A program made the translations under genes and the position numbers. A stretch of 64,000 nt of DNA from Rachicladosporium sp. CCFEE 5018 (lineage: Eukaryota > Ascomycota > Dothideomycetes > Cladosporiales > Cladosporiaceae). The stretch is taken from NCBI GenBank assembly GCA_002077045.2, contig KZ111141.1, positions 232,731-296,730 of the forward strand, in the 5' to 3' direction. The notes below the pieces were generated by a model. The model was not told where the DNA came from and searched no databases. It saw only the letters and a list, made by a program, of their open reading frames with translations. This document shows, in pieces, positions 31,727 through 42,508 of the stretch (position 1 is the first letter of the stretch; every line of letters starts with the position of its first letter).

Positions 31727-33273
31727 ATGCCCGCACACTTTGCAATCGAGGGTGCGTCTGTCTCGCCACCAGACAGCGTCGCCTACCAGCCTGAGCCTTC
31801 AACGAGCCTGGAATGGACGTCACCTACCGACCGGGAGAATCCTCGCAACTTTCCCCTAGCTACTCGGATCTACACCACAGCGGCTGTGAGCTTCCTGGCT
31901 TTCGTCACAGCCTTCGCCGCGTCGATCTACAGCCCCGCCATCGAAGAGGTTCAGAACACGTTTGAGGTCTCCGAGGAAGTTTCGTTGTTGCCTCTCTCCT
32001 TCTACAACCTGGGCCTCGCTTTCGGACCCCTAGTCGGCGCGCCGTTGAGTGAGGTGTACGGACGCAAGGCAGTCTTCTTATTGACAACACCGGTGTTTGC
32101 CCTTCTTGTCCTTGGAGCTGGACTATCGAGAGACGTCGCGAGCCTATGTGTGTGTAGATTCATTGCGGCTGTATTCGCGGCGCCGGCGATCAGCAATGCA
32201 AGTGCTACCATCGCGGACATCACGGACGGGAGGTACAGAGGTATCGCTCTTGGAATCTAGTGAGTTGGCTCCTACAACATCCGTGGTGTGATCGGAGAGA
32301 TGCCTTAATGCTGACTATTGAGCGTAGCTACGCAGTGCCTTCTTGCGGCGCCGTGCTCGGTCCGCTCGTCGGTGGCTTCGTGGTTATCGGGAAGGGCTGG
32401 CGATGGACGCAGTGGGTTACTCTAATGTTCATTGGAGCTGCATATCTCCCGGTACTCTTTACGCCCGAGACATACAAAGTCCGACTTCTCCAACAACGCG
32501 CGAAGAAGCTCGGAATTGATCCTGCAACTGCGCAACCCAAGAAATCGATATCAGCTGCGCTCCTCTACTTCCTGCGCAAATTGTTCTTCAGGCCAATCCA
32601 CATGCTCTTTACCGAGCCCATCGTGACGCTCGTCTGCGTCTACTCTGGCTTCCTCTTCGGTCTAACATACACCTTCGTCGTCGCCTCCCCCTGGGTCTGG
32701 TCGCATTACTACGCCTTCAGTCCAGCAGCGCAATCATTATCCTTCCTCAGCCTGACCCTTGGAGTCTGCCTCGTTCCGATCCCCCAGGTCCTAGCCGATC
32801 GCTACATCTATCAACCACGGCTCCGTCGCCACCTCGCCACTTCGCCACCGTCAACCCCATTCCCAGCCGAACAAAGACTCTCTGCCGCCCTGCCTGCATC
32901 CCTCCTGCTCCCTCTAAGCTTATTCGCCTACGCCTGGACTGCACGAGCCTCCATTCACTGGGTCGTCCCGATGCTCTTCCAAGCCCTAGCCATGCTGTCA
33001 AGTATCGTCGTCTATGGCTCAGTAAACCTGTACATGCTCGACGCCTATGGGCCGCTGTACGGCGCGTCTGCAAGTGGTGCTGCAATGCTGTGTCGGTACA
33101 CTTTCAGCGCTGCGTTTCCGATGTTCAGTCTTAGGCTTTACAGAGCTCTGGGAGCGGGCTGGGCAGGTGATCTGCTGGGCTTCTTGGCAATCGTACTGGC
33201 CGCTGGGCTTTGGGGGTTCTGGAGATGGGGAAAGGGAGTGAAGGGCAGTGGGAAGTATGAGCTTAGTACGTGA
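31727..33273 (+). CDS. Major facilitator superfamily transporter, DHA1 type
   Basis: Two exons, 31727-32259 and 32328-33273, over a 68-base GTGAGT..CGTAG intron with a GCTGAC branch; 492 residues with about 12 predicted helices. The start fits DHA1 drug/polyamine exporters: a cytosolic leader with a conserved WTSPTDRENPRNFPLATR motif, then SFLAFVTAFAASIYSPAI and a GAPLSEVYGRK motif (MFS motif A region). The splice lies in a helix; joining yields GIYYAVPSCGAVLGPLVGG, the expected motif C segment. The middle loop is basic. Family members at the plasma membrane or vacuole export polyamines, toxins or fungicides by proton antiport; the substrate here is unknown. Confidence 0.88.
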
Positions 33274-33894
33274 CGCGAGGGCGTCAGGCACAGGAGAGGC
33301 TATTATCACGGTCACAATCGACGACTCACAACCGCAAAGCTTCCTGGACCCGGATGTCTGGCCTGCAATTCTACATGGCGGGATGGAGTCGATGTGCTTC
33401 CAACGTGCGACAATGTTAAAGCCTAGCATTGTTACAAAGTCACCAATGCTCACGCGGCCAGAGTGGCGATTGTTCTGAATCGTCGTTGACGCGACCACAG
33501 AGTCGTGCGCGAGCGACGAACGAAGCACGTTCGTGCCAGGGAGGTGCAGAACGTAGTCGCAGCATGTATGGGCAGGTGATATACAGCTGGCCGACCACAC
33601 GACCACCTTATTCGATCAGAGTTGTTTCGGAGCATTTTCGGCCGGCAGCGCGCGGCTTGCCAGAGCTTCAAGCTCACCATACTGCAAGCCGAACGTCATA
33701 TCGAAGGTTAAACCCAATCTCACCTCGTGTTTGCATTTGGTTGTAGACGCAGGTACATCAAGTCACAGCATTGGCCTTTACAGAGTAACTCACCAATTCC
33801 TATCTTCAATCACTCCTTTGCAGTGATCATATTGTTCTGAAAGCATTCTTAGTGAGGCTTCGCCGTCGGCTCATGAATCCAAGCATCTAGCAAG
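33274..33894. other. Intergenic
   Basis: 621 bases between the transporter and acetate kinase genes. No supported gene or motif. Confidence 0.5.
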
Positions 33895-35148
33895 ATGTCG
33901 CAGATCATCCTCTCGATCAATGCCGGCTCCTCATCAGTCAAGGTCTCTGTCTACACCTTCTCAGATTCAGATGCGACACCCAAATCAATCGCCTCCGTCT
34001 CCCTCTCCGGTCTCACGTCTCCACCTACCAAGCTCACATCTGGCAAAGACACCAAAACCCTCGAAAACATCGCCACGCCAAACGAAGCCTTCTCTGCGAT
34101 CCTGTCCCACCTGACTTCGGACTCCTCCCTCCCTCAACTCAAGGACCCGTCAGACGTATCCTTCGCCTGCCACCGCATAGTTCACGGTGGTGGCTACTCC
34201 GCCCCAACTCGAATAGATTCAGATACCTACTATCACCTCGAAGCACTCTCGGACCTCGCCCCGCTTCACAATGCCGGCGCACTGGAAATCGTTAAAGCTG
34301 TTCACGCTTTCATCCCGAAATGCACGAATGTCGCCTTCTTCGACTCAGCCTTCCACTCTACGATCCCAGAGCCAGTACGAACGTACATGATCGACCCTGC
34401 GAAAGCCAAGAAGACTGGGCTAAGAAAGTACGGTTTCCATGGCCTATCTTACGCCTTCATCACCCGCGCCGTCGCCGCACACCTGCAAAAGCCAATCGAA
34501 GAAACCAATCTCATCGCCCTGCATCTCGGCTCCGGCGCCTCCTGCTGCGCCATCAAAGGAGGCAAAAGTATAGACACCACCATGGGTCTCACGCCCCTGT
34601 CCGGCCTCCCCGGCGCAACCCGAAGCGGCGACGTGGATCCAAGTCTGATCTTTCACTTCACGCACAATGCATCGAAACCCAGCCCTGGCAGCTCCGAGGC
34701 TATGCACGTCACGCAGGCGGAGATGATTCTCAACAAGGAAAGTGGCTGGAAGGCTCTGACGGGCACGACGGATTTCGGGGAGGTGAGTAAGCGCGCTGAG
34801 AAGGGTGATGAGTTGGCGAAGTTGGCATTTGAGGTGTTTGTGGATCGAGTCATGGGCTTCGTGGGGAGTTATTATGTCAAGTTGGGAGGGACGGTGGATG
34901 CGCTGGTGTTTGCGGGTGGGATCGGGGAGCATGGAGTCCACTTCAGGGAAGAAGTGGTGGCGAGGGTGGGGTGTCTGGGATTTGAGATAGACCGAGGAGC
35001 GAATGAGCAACTGCAGGATGGCGAGGTTGTTGACATCGGAAAGCAGAAAGACGGGGATCGGCGGGTGTTGGTTTGCCAGACTGATGAGCAGACTGAGATG
35101 GCTAGGCAGTGCGCTGAGGATGCCGACAACCTGCGGCGACCAGCGTGA
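33895..35148 (+). CDS. ack: Acetate kinase
   Basis: Single exon, 417 residues from ATG 33895. All family landmarks are present: ILSINAGSSSVKVSVY at the start, CHRIVHGGGY, FDSAFHSTIP, RKYGFHGLSYAFITR, ALHLGSGASCCAIKGGKSID, TRSGDVDPSL and VFAGGIGEHG near the end. The enzyme converts acetyl phosphate and ADP to acetate and ATP, or the reverse. In fungi it usually acts with phosphoketolase (Xfp), giving a route from sugar phosphates to acetate; no phosphoketolase gene is in this window. Length is normal. Confidence 0.95.
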   Translation: MSQIILSINAGSSSVKVSVYTFSDSDATPKSIASVSLSGLTSPPTKLTSGKDTKTLENIATPNEAFSAILSHLTSDSSLPQLKDPSDVSFACHRIVHGGGYSAPTRIDSDTYYHLEALSDLAPLHNAGALEIVKAVHAFIPKCTNVAFFDSAFHSTIPEPVRTYMIDPAKAKKTGLRKYGFHGLSYAFITRAVAAHLQKPIEETNLIALHLGSGASCCAIKGGKSIDTTMGLTPLSGLPGATRSGDVDPSLIFHFTHNASKPSPGSSEAMHVTQAEMILNKESGWKALTGTTDFGEVSKRAEKGDELAKLAFEVFVDRVMGFVGSYYVKLGGTVDALVFAGGIGEHGVHFREEVVARVGCLGFEIDRGANEQLQDGEVVDIGKQKDGDRRVLVCQTDEQTEMARQCAEDADNLRRPA

Positions 35149-35364
35149 TCTGATTACCCCGACTTGACGATGTCAATGCTGCACGTCTAATATAATATAT
35201 CGCTACTCGTCGCTGCGCGGCTGCTGATACTGCTTTTGAACGTCAATGGCAGAATCCCATCATGATTGTCCACCAGTGCAGACGCTCGGACGCCTCCTGA
35301 TATTTAAGCCAGCTGATGTACAGGGTAATTATGCCGTGTAGGTCCCTTGTTCTTACCTCCAGGC

Positions 35365-37009
35365 TCACCATGCAGTAATATCTTCCACCTCCGCCTCCCC
35401 GAACGTGCTCGCCTTGACCTCCCTTTCCTTCTTTTCCTCCGACGGCCAAATTCTCGGCTCCCTTGCCATGATATCAGGTAAAGCCTTCCTTAAAAACTCC
35501 AGAATGAACCCATTGACCTGCCGGAATTCCAGCAGAAAAGCATCGTGTCCGTCGGGACTCTCGATAGTCTTCAGCTCGGCATTCGGGATCGCGGCGGCGA
35601 GCTCCTGCTGCTCGGCGAACGTGAAGAGCCCGTCGGACATGATCCCCAGCACAAGCGTGGGCTGCTCGATCAGTTTGAGAGCAGCTATGACGGCTTCCTC
35701 GGCTGTGTTATCGTCGGTGTCCGTACGGCCACGGGAGACGTCGTGCGTATCTAGCTTGCGCGTGATCGCTATGTAGCAGTTCGCGTCAAAGCGTTTGATG
35801 AACTTCTCGCCTTGATAGCGGAGGTAAGATTGCGCCGAATAGTAGGTCGAGATGGGTTTGCGGCTGTTCACGGAAGATTTAACTGTGGTCTCTGCCGCTC
35901 CGGAGAACTGTGGATCCCGGACCGTGATTGGTGGTGCCTGGAGGGAGTCTATCGAAGAGGTCATCGACGCAGCACGCGATCGTCGAGGAGAGCCTGCTAA
36001 TCGATGGCCTTCGTTGTGGATCGCGAAGTGGTCATTACTTGGCGTGTGTGGTCGTGCTGAGCCGTTGATGTTCTGTCGTAGCGACGTGTTGGGTGTACTC
36101 CTGCCGAATCGTGTTTCGAACGAGTCTCGACTTCGGTACGTCAACAGAGCAGACATGCGAGCTGCCCCGAGACCAGCCGATGGTGGCTCGTCAAATGCGT
36201 AGTACCCATCATCGTACTTCGGATCGCTGTAGATGCTCTGCCTTTGCGCCTCGCCCCAGCTGATTCCCCATGCGCTGTAGCGAGCCGACGTAGCGATTGG
36301 GATAATCGAACGAACGTAGTCCTTGCCGAAGTAGGCGAACTCCAGCACCAGCATACCTCCCATCGAACCACCAATGACTGCAGCGATCTGCTTCACCCCA
36401 AGGTCGTCAAGCAGTAGTTTGAAGAGATTGACGTCGTCCCTGATCGTAGTGAGAGGAAACTCTGGCCCATAGTGCTCGTTCTTGGGATCGCCATCGCGTG
36501 CCGTGACAGGACTCGCACTCCCATACGGACTTCCAGGACTGTTGACGCAGACAACAAAGAACCGACTCATGTCGAATGCTCGTGGCTCCTTGCCCGGCTC
36601 GCCTGGACCACCGAGCAATGGCCCCCACCAATCGCCCACATCTGCACTTCCGGTGAGAGCGTGACATATGATCATGGCGTTGTCTGCGTCTTGTGACAGA
36701 GTACCATAAGTCTTGTATGCTACCTGGACATTGTGCAACGTGACGCCAGACTCCAGTTCGAATGATGGCACGATAGCAATGTCCTGCTCCGGAATGAGCT
36801 GGACGAAAGGATTCTCGGTCTGATCGTTTGGTGTGATGCGTTCTGAGTTCCATAATCAGCATCGAATCTTAGGGTACCTCTGCACGCAGGTGCAAGGCTC
36901 GTTGTTGATGTGCGATTCAACATCAACTCAGAGAGACCTTGCACTTACTGAACTCATGAGTCGCCCCGTTGCGGGTCGGCGCTACGCCATTCGACTTGAT
37001 GGTCGCCAT
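35365..37009 (-). CDS. MET2: Homoserine O-acetyltransferase
   Basis: Two exons on the minus strand, 37009-36949 and 36842-35365, joined across a 106-base intron (GTAAGT..CTCAG, CTGAT branch); 512 residues. The splice replaces an upstream in-frame stop and gives an N-terminus (MATIKSNGVAPTRNGATHEF, then RITPNDQTENPFVQLIPEQD) as in fungal Met2. The alpha/beta-hydrolase core shows VAYKTYGTL, NAMIICHALTGSADV, SRFFVVCVNSPGSPYGSASP, the nucleophile S180 in IGGSMGGM, and the late IMSDGLFTF and SPDGHDAFL parts with the catalytic Asp and His. Residues ~250-330 are a Ser/Arg-rich insertion common in fungal members. The enzyme makes O-acetylhomoserine for methionine and cysteine synthesis. Confidence 0.95.
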
Positions 37010-37476
37010 GTCGAGAGTGTCAAGATACTGCAGAATCAGCAATGCACTTTCGCAGCTCTCCAAGCATATCTATATGTCTGTATGACTCGATCATGTTTGC
37101 GCATATGGTCCCACGAAAGCTTCGGGATGATGCCATTTGAGAGGGTGCACAGACCACTCTGGGGATTTCCATATGCATTTCTTCATACCCTTTCTTACCT
37201 ACAAGCACCTTCTAAGCGACAGGGCGACTATTGTTATCTGAGGACTAAGCCGTGCGCCAATCTACCTGCCTTTGATAGAGATATCTCCGAGGAGGTTTGT
37301 CTGGTGACTATAAGCCGAGTGCAGCTCATCAAACAAGACCCTAGCCCCGGCAGTGAGCGCATCACCAAGCCCTTTACTGACTCTGCTCACGCCTGACCGG
37401 TCATGCTCCCAAGACCTCTCGCCCGATTCTTCCATTTGCTGTGTAATCCAGGCCACTGCCCTTAGACTGTCACAGA
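37010..37476. other. Intergenic upstream of MET2
   Basis: 467 bases between two minus-strand genes. It should hold the MET2 promoter; I see no convincing known regulatory motif. Confidence 0.45.
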
Positions 37477-38191
37477 CTACAGCCCTGCCAGCGCCTTCTC
37501 CCTCTTCTCAAGCGCTTTCTTACCCATGTCGAGCTCTTGTGCACGCCTCTCAAGTTCCTTCTCCAATGCCTCCAGTTCCAGCTCTCTCACATCCAACTCA
37601 TAGGCCTTCAACTCCAGTTCCTGCTGCCTTGCGTCCTGTTCCTTCACCCTCCTCGCAAGTACCGCTACTTCACCATTTACGGCCATCTGCCTCTCAGCGA
37701 ATCGCGTCTCCTGGTCCCTCAACTCGTTGTGGCGAGCGGTGGTGTCCTTTATGATAGCCTGACCAGCTTTGCCGCTGAGGGCTTTGCGCTCACTCACGTG
37801 GCCGAAAGCCATCGGGCTGTCGGCGACGATCGTGGTGAGGAAGTGGGCGTAGCTGTGATCGTCAGTCGTTCCATTCTTCAACATCATCCAATGGACAGTG
37901 GACCTACTGGCAATTGACTTCGGACTTCTTACACCCACCACGAGCCCAATAGAAACACGTCACGTTGTTCTTGGTGAACTGCCACGACAGCTCGCCGTTG
38001 TCCGTGGGTAAGAAGGTCGGTCTCGCAGGCAAGGCATGTCGACTGAAACGGGGTGGCTTGGTTGAACGAGAGTTGGTGAATGATCTGCCGTCGACTGTGA
38101 CTTGATCACGTTTGGGCTTTTCGATCCGATTTGGGAAGGACATGCCTGATGCTGATCTCGACGGAATTGCAGAGCTCTGATGCGTGTCCAT
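37477..38191 (-). CDS. Single CCCH-type zinc-finger and coiled-coil protein
   Basis: Exons 38191-37908 and 37852-37477 on the minus strand, intron of 55 bases (GTAGGT..CACAG, CTGAC branch); 219 residues. The intron sits inside the zinc finger. After splicing the finger reads CFYWARGGCKKSEVNCHYAH, with C79, C87, C94 and H98 (C-x7-C-x6-C-x3-H). Then a hydrophobic stretch and a long coiled coil (~120-217) rich in Glu, Leu, Arg and Lys. The N-terminus is Ser/Pro-rich with RFSRHALPARPTFLPT. The in-frame TTG at 38246 suggests an upstream exon is possible, so the start is uncertain. CCCH fingers generally bind RNA; I do not recognise this family, though similar single-finger proteins exist in filamentous fungi. 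Confidence 0.7.
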
Positions 38192-38721
38192 TTCGTGCGA
38201 TGAGCTATGGGGTGTCGAAAATGAACGCTTGAAAGGAGTGGTGATCAAGCAGTGGTGATAGACCTCCGCACAACGGCGTGCTTGATGGGGAAGGCGCTGA
38301 GGTTTCGACAGGCAAGGAAAGAACGACCGGACCTACTTGCACCGTCACTCCAGCTCACCGCAGACTCACAAGTTGCCTACGGCCTGGCCGCACTGCAAAG
38401 TGTTGCGGAAAGTGGTCCTGCGCAGGCTGCGTTGCATTGCCGACAAAGCAGTCGTATGTTGATGTATTGATCGTCTCATAACATGTGCTCGTAGTATTGC
38501 TGAACGCTCACTTCGCCTCCAGACCCATCCGTGAACATGGGCTTGACCCATCCTGGTCTATGTGTATCATACCCGTGTCCCCTAACGCCATCGCTAATCG
38601 TGTCTCATTTCGAAAAGTATACTGTGAAGTGCACCGCGTGGCCCGCATCCATCGCCTGCTACCACTGTCTCCATGCACCCAGGTTGTGACCTCTGAAGTC
38701 AATCTGTCAGGTCGGGTGCGT
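38192..38721. other. Intergenic
   Basis: 530 bases between two minus-strand genes. No further gene supported. Confidence 0.45.
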
Positions 38722-39641
38722 CTACCAAACATGCGTTTGCTGTTGCATGGGCGTGATGTCCGTACCGTCCATGTGGTGCGAGTACTCTTCGGCCAATTCT
38801 TCCGGCATGTCTGTCAAGGAATGCGCGAATCGCTCGTGTGGCAGTGAATAGGGCAGGTACGCGCTCAGGTCAAAGCTAACAGCCGTGGTGGAGGCATCCA
38901 TTTGGCTGAACTGCTGGTACTGGCTACTAGACACTGAGCTCGAGGCGCTGTGTCCTCCAGATGCACTACAGGCGTATTGTACGGGCTGTCTGTCAGGCAA
39001 TTCTGGTATCTGGAGGGGAGATGGGTTAGATCCGCGACCGGCATTGTTGAACGCAGTGCTGAAGATTGATCAGTACACGTTCTGGTCTCACCAATGCAAC
39101 GTGCTGAACAGGAGACGTCGCTGTGGACAACGAGCCGAACGCTCAGTGCTCCACTACGATGGTGAATCGATCGGCCCTTAATGTGATTGACTTACCCTTC
39201 GTTGTGGTTCAATCTGAGCTTTGCCAGCAATTGTGTCGCCGCTTGATCGCTGTCTTCGACGAGTATGCGCAACAGTGCTGCGTCTCGCGCATGGTCTTGC
39301 GTGCTAATCTCGAGCTGGTCCTTGAGACTCTGCATCTTCGTGACTCCTTCGGATGTGTCGTATGTGCAGCCTGTGCTTGCAACTTGACATCGTGTGCAGA
39401 TAGGATGTTGTCCACCACACTAACGTTGTTAGTAACAGCAGTGGTACGACCGATGATGGTGCGATCGGACCTTCGTCTTCTTCGCTCTGCATTGCCGACA
39501 CGCGTTGCGCGTGATCCTCTCTCTACGTGCACGTCTGCTCTTCGGCATGGACAACACAGCTTCCTCTTGCTTGATCGAAGGAGTTAACGAGCTCCCCTCG
39601 CCTTCTGGAGAATCGACACGCTGTCTCAAATTGAACACCAT
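38722..39641 (-). CDS. Short Zn(II)2Cys6 transcription factor
   Basis: Three exons on the minus strand: 39641-39471, 39419-39196 and 39058-38722 (243 residues). Intron 1 (51 bases, GTCCGA donor, TTACTAAC branch, GTTAG) lies inside the zinc cluster; intron 2 is 137 bases (GTAAGT..CTTCAG, CTGATC branch). Splicing rebuilds a perfect C-x2-C-x6-C-x6-C-x2-C-x6-C cluster with cysteines at 48, 51, 58, 65, 68 and 75, preceded by a basic RRARRERITRNAC arm. A coiled-coil-like helix follows (TKMQSLKDQLEI, then ALLRILVEDSDQAATQLLAK). The rest is Ser/Gln-rich with an acidic end, plausibly an activation domain. There is no fungal-specific TF middle-homology domain, so it is a short regulator. Target genes unknown. 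Confidence 0.82.
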
Positions 39642-41961
39642 CGTATCGTCAATCAGTCCGGCATGCTGTGGCTAAGCATCGTGAAGATTCAATATCTCGA
39701 TTGAACGTCGTCCAGAGAGACCCCATACGTTCCCGGCTTCGGGAGCCCCTCGACGTATCACGGAGTCAAGTCCGACAAAGCTGTGACGATTCTGCACGCA
39801 TCGTACGATGGAGGTGGTGCCACGGCCTTCACACCGTCTCCGCCATCGGAATCTTGGTGAGTTGATCAGATTCACGATGCTGCGCCGGCAATGCGCATGC
39901 ACTGCGCAACGGCACATTCTGACATTCAAGGCCACGAATGAGTACGGCGTTGGTTGTTTGTGAGTAGAACGGAATGGCATGAACGATGTGATGATACACA
40001 TATCGACCGTCGATGGCTCCATTCGGAGCGAATGGAGGATTCTGGCGCATGCAGAAGGAGCCACGACATCGATGGAGTGAAGTCCATCAATATCAAATCG
40101 GGCAGGTTTTCTGCTCCCCGCACCACCTGGCAGTTCTTCAGTACCGTGTCGACGTAATAATGAGTGTGCGTGCCGTGCGGGTTACCTACAGTACCACGTG
40201 GCTTCAACATTGAGGGTCTGCCGAACCTCGCAATGCGCTACATCATCTGTGTCTATGCGATAACTGCCGCAAATCATCTGGGAAGTGCGGTACCAATACG
40301 CTTGAGCGACCAGGTGCGGGTGTGTAAATCTTGAGCCAACGAGTATGCAGAAATTGTCAAAAGGGAGCCCTATTCGCCAAGAATGCAATTGTTCCGCTCA
40401 AGCTTTATATGCTCTCCTATCACAAGATACCCGCGATACACAGTGGTGGGCGGTCGCACCTGCCGGTAGTGGCCATTCCTGTCCATATGAGCGCTGCTGA
40501 TCGGCAATGCCAGAGAGCTGCCTTCAGCACACAGCTGTCAGAAGGCTCCAATGCGTGGGGGGCATGATTTCTGTGATCGTATGCTCATCATTAGTACGTC
40601 CACCCGCAGCTATGCTGAGTTCCATACTAGGTGAATTGATCCAAAGGTGCTCATGTTTGAGCATCGATTGCACAGTATGCTAGTCATCGCTGGTCCCGCA
40701 CACCGCGCTGAGACTAGATACATGCGAAGTCGTCCGGACATGACTCGCCCGAGGAATCGCCTCCCAAGAGTCCAGGCACGAGGCTACGCGGCCAGGTGTC
40801 CAGTAATCCGAAGTCGTGCGCTGTGCACTACGCCTGCAAAATGAACGATGGTTCATAGCCGCGAATGCGGGGAAGTCAATAAATGAGAGACCTGCCTTTC
40901 CTCCACGTCGCAGGCGGAGTGTCGAGAGTCTGAAGAACCTTGTGCTACTACAACACACAACACGGGTGCCGTTCTTGGCTCTACCTAGCTCAAGAGGGAC
41001 TGCGTGGCGATCTGTGATTCTCAATAGGAAATCGGTCGTCCGCTCATCATTGTTGCCGTGGAGGGCGAAGATGCTATAGCAACCCGTTCCCGCCATGGGC
41101 ATCTTCAGACTTGCGAAAGAGTGGAGGTATAGACCGGTCCGACCAACGACTTCATGTCCGCAGTTACGTCTCGGATATCTTAGGCCACCGGGGAGTCGTC
41201 GAAAAGACTTCACATTTTCGCGGCAATAGTACAACGATCCCGAGTGCATAGGCTCCGTTCGATGGCGAACCAAGAGACTCCGCTGCGTCCGAGATTGGGA
41301 CGTCTCTCACGCAGTGTCATGTGCCGTCTAGTTGTAGCGCTTGACGTACTCTTGAGTATTGAAGCCAAGATTTAGTTCATGTTCAAGATCGACGTCCATG
41401 CCGGTAGTGGGTCCTTGGGTTGTCAGGGCAGTGACCTCCGCCAAGCCACGTGGTCCGGGTGGCGCGAAAGTGGCTGCGCGTCGCAAATCCGAGCACCCCC
41501 GCAGGCTTAAAAACCCTCATCAGGGCGAACACCGGAGAGACATCGCACGTGTATAGCCAGAAGGCGCGGCGTGTGGTAGCACACTGTACAAGGTGTCACC
41601 AGTACGAGCCTGACTGCGCGCCTGAAGTGAGCAGCCACTCAGCTCAGCTCGTGTTTCACAATTATACACTGCAGGACCGTAGAGAGCAACGCTATTGGCC
41701 CGCCACTTGACGAGGCGATCATCTAAAGCCACCAAGATAAGGTCAGCGCTAAATTTCCCAGCAAATCTCTCCGCACGCGAGGTTGTCCGCGATCGTTGTG
41801 GTGGCGCGCCGGGCAGTTACGTGAGTCGTTGTTCACTCTCACGCGATCATGACCCTGCGCCCAGCCTGACTACAGTCTTGGATGCTTGGTGAAGCGACGC
41901 CGACGCTGGAAAAGATGCGCAAGAACAGCCTGCTCAGCGGACGGAAATTGCATCAAGCCGC
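39642..41961. other. Gene-poor stretch with weak coding-like patches
   Basis: 2,320 bases without a supportable gene. Minus-strand patches at ~39830-40390 look partly coding (for example IDGRYVYHHIVHAIPFYSQ and LKNCQVVRGAENLPDLIL) but change frame without usable splice sites. They may be a decayed or badly resolved gene. A minus-strand open frame at 40680-41273 has poor composition. No tRNA or repeat recognised. Confidence 0.35.
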
Positions 41962-42159
41962 ATGAAGCCCGCGCCATGCCACTATAGCCGCCCAGCAATC
42001 TTGCTTCTCACCCTTGTGATATCCACCACGTCACTTGGCAGCGAAGCGAAATCGAAAGGGTGCTGCTTTAACCTGTTCCTGGCCATGCACGCCCACTTCT
42101 GTGAACATCCCGGCAAACTATGCCGCTTAGAGCTACCTCAGGCCGTCTGTCGTTGCTAG
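41962..42159 (+). CDS. Possible small secreted cysteine-rich protein (65 residues)
   Basis: Single exon from ATG 41962. The first ~27 residues look like a secretion signal: a basic/polar start, then the hydrophobic AILLLTLVISTTSLG. The remaining ~38 residues carry six cysteines in the order CC-x11-C-x6-C-x8-C-x-C, ending CRC and a stop. This is the profile of effector-like or antimicrobial small secreted proteins. Such a short frame could occur by chance, and there is no homologue I recognise. It lies 350 bases before another secreted-protein gene on the same strand. Confidence 0.4.
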   Translation: MKPAPCHYSRPAILLLTLVISTTSLGSEAKSKGCCFNLFLAMHAHFCEHPGKLCRLELPQAVCRC

Positions 42160-42508
42160 GTGATGCGATGGGACAGGAGACTTCGCCAAGTGATGAGGTC
42201 TTTGAATCAGACCAATCTGGCCGGACCATCGCGAACGACGGGGAGGGGGCCAGAAATAAGCCAATTATCAGGGCTGGAAACTCGGCGTGGCAAGGGTTTG
42301 TATAAGACAGATCACTCCCGTGGCGGAGGTTGGGCAAGACTCTTCTCCTGCCACTCCACCTTCTGTTATCTATTTCCAACCAGTCACTCGTTAAAACCAA
42401 GTTAATCTGCCGCCACCCGCAGTCACCGTTCCACGACACCTTCAACTACTCTCAACTTGCAGACTCTCTTCCGACACTCACCAATCCGTTTACCAAAAAT
42501 TTGCCACA
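42160..42508. other. Intergenic, promoter of the next gene
   Basis: 349 bases. The last ~100 are C/A/T-rich, as expected for a fungal 5' leader of a well-expressed gene. Nothing else seen. Confidence 0.45.

Noticed and set aside
41440..41525. Possible tRNA-like stem region
   Set aside because: No proper T-loop (TTCRANY) or anticodon arm could be fitted.
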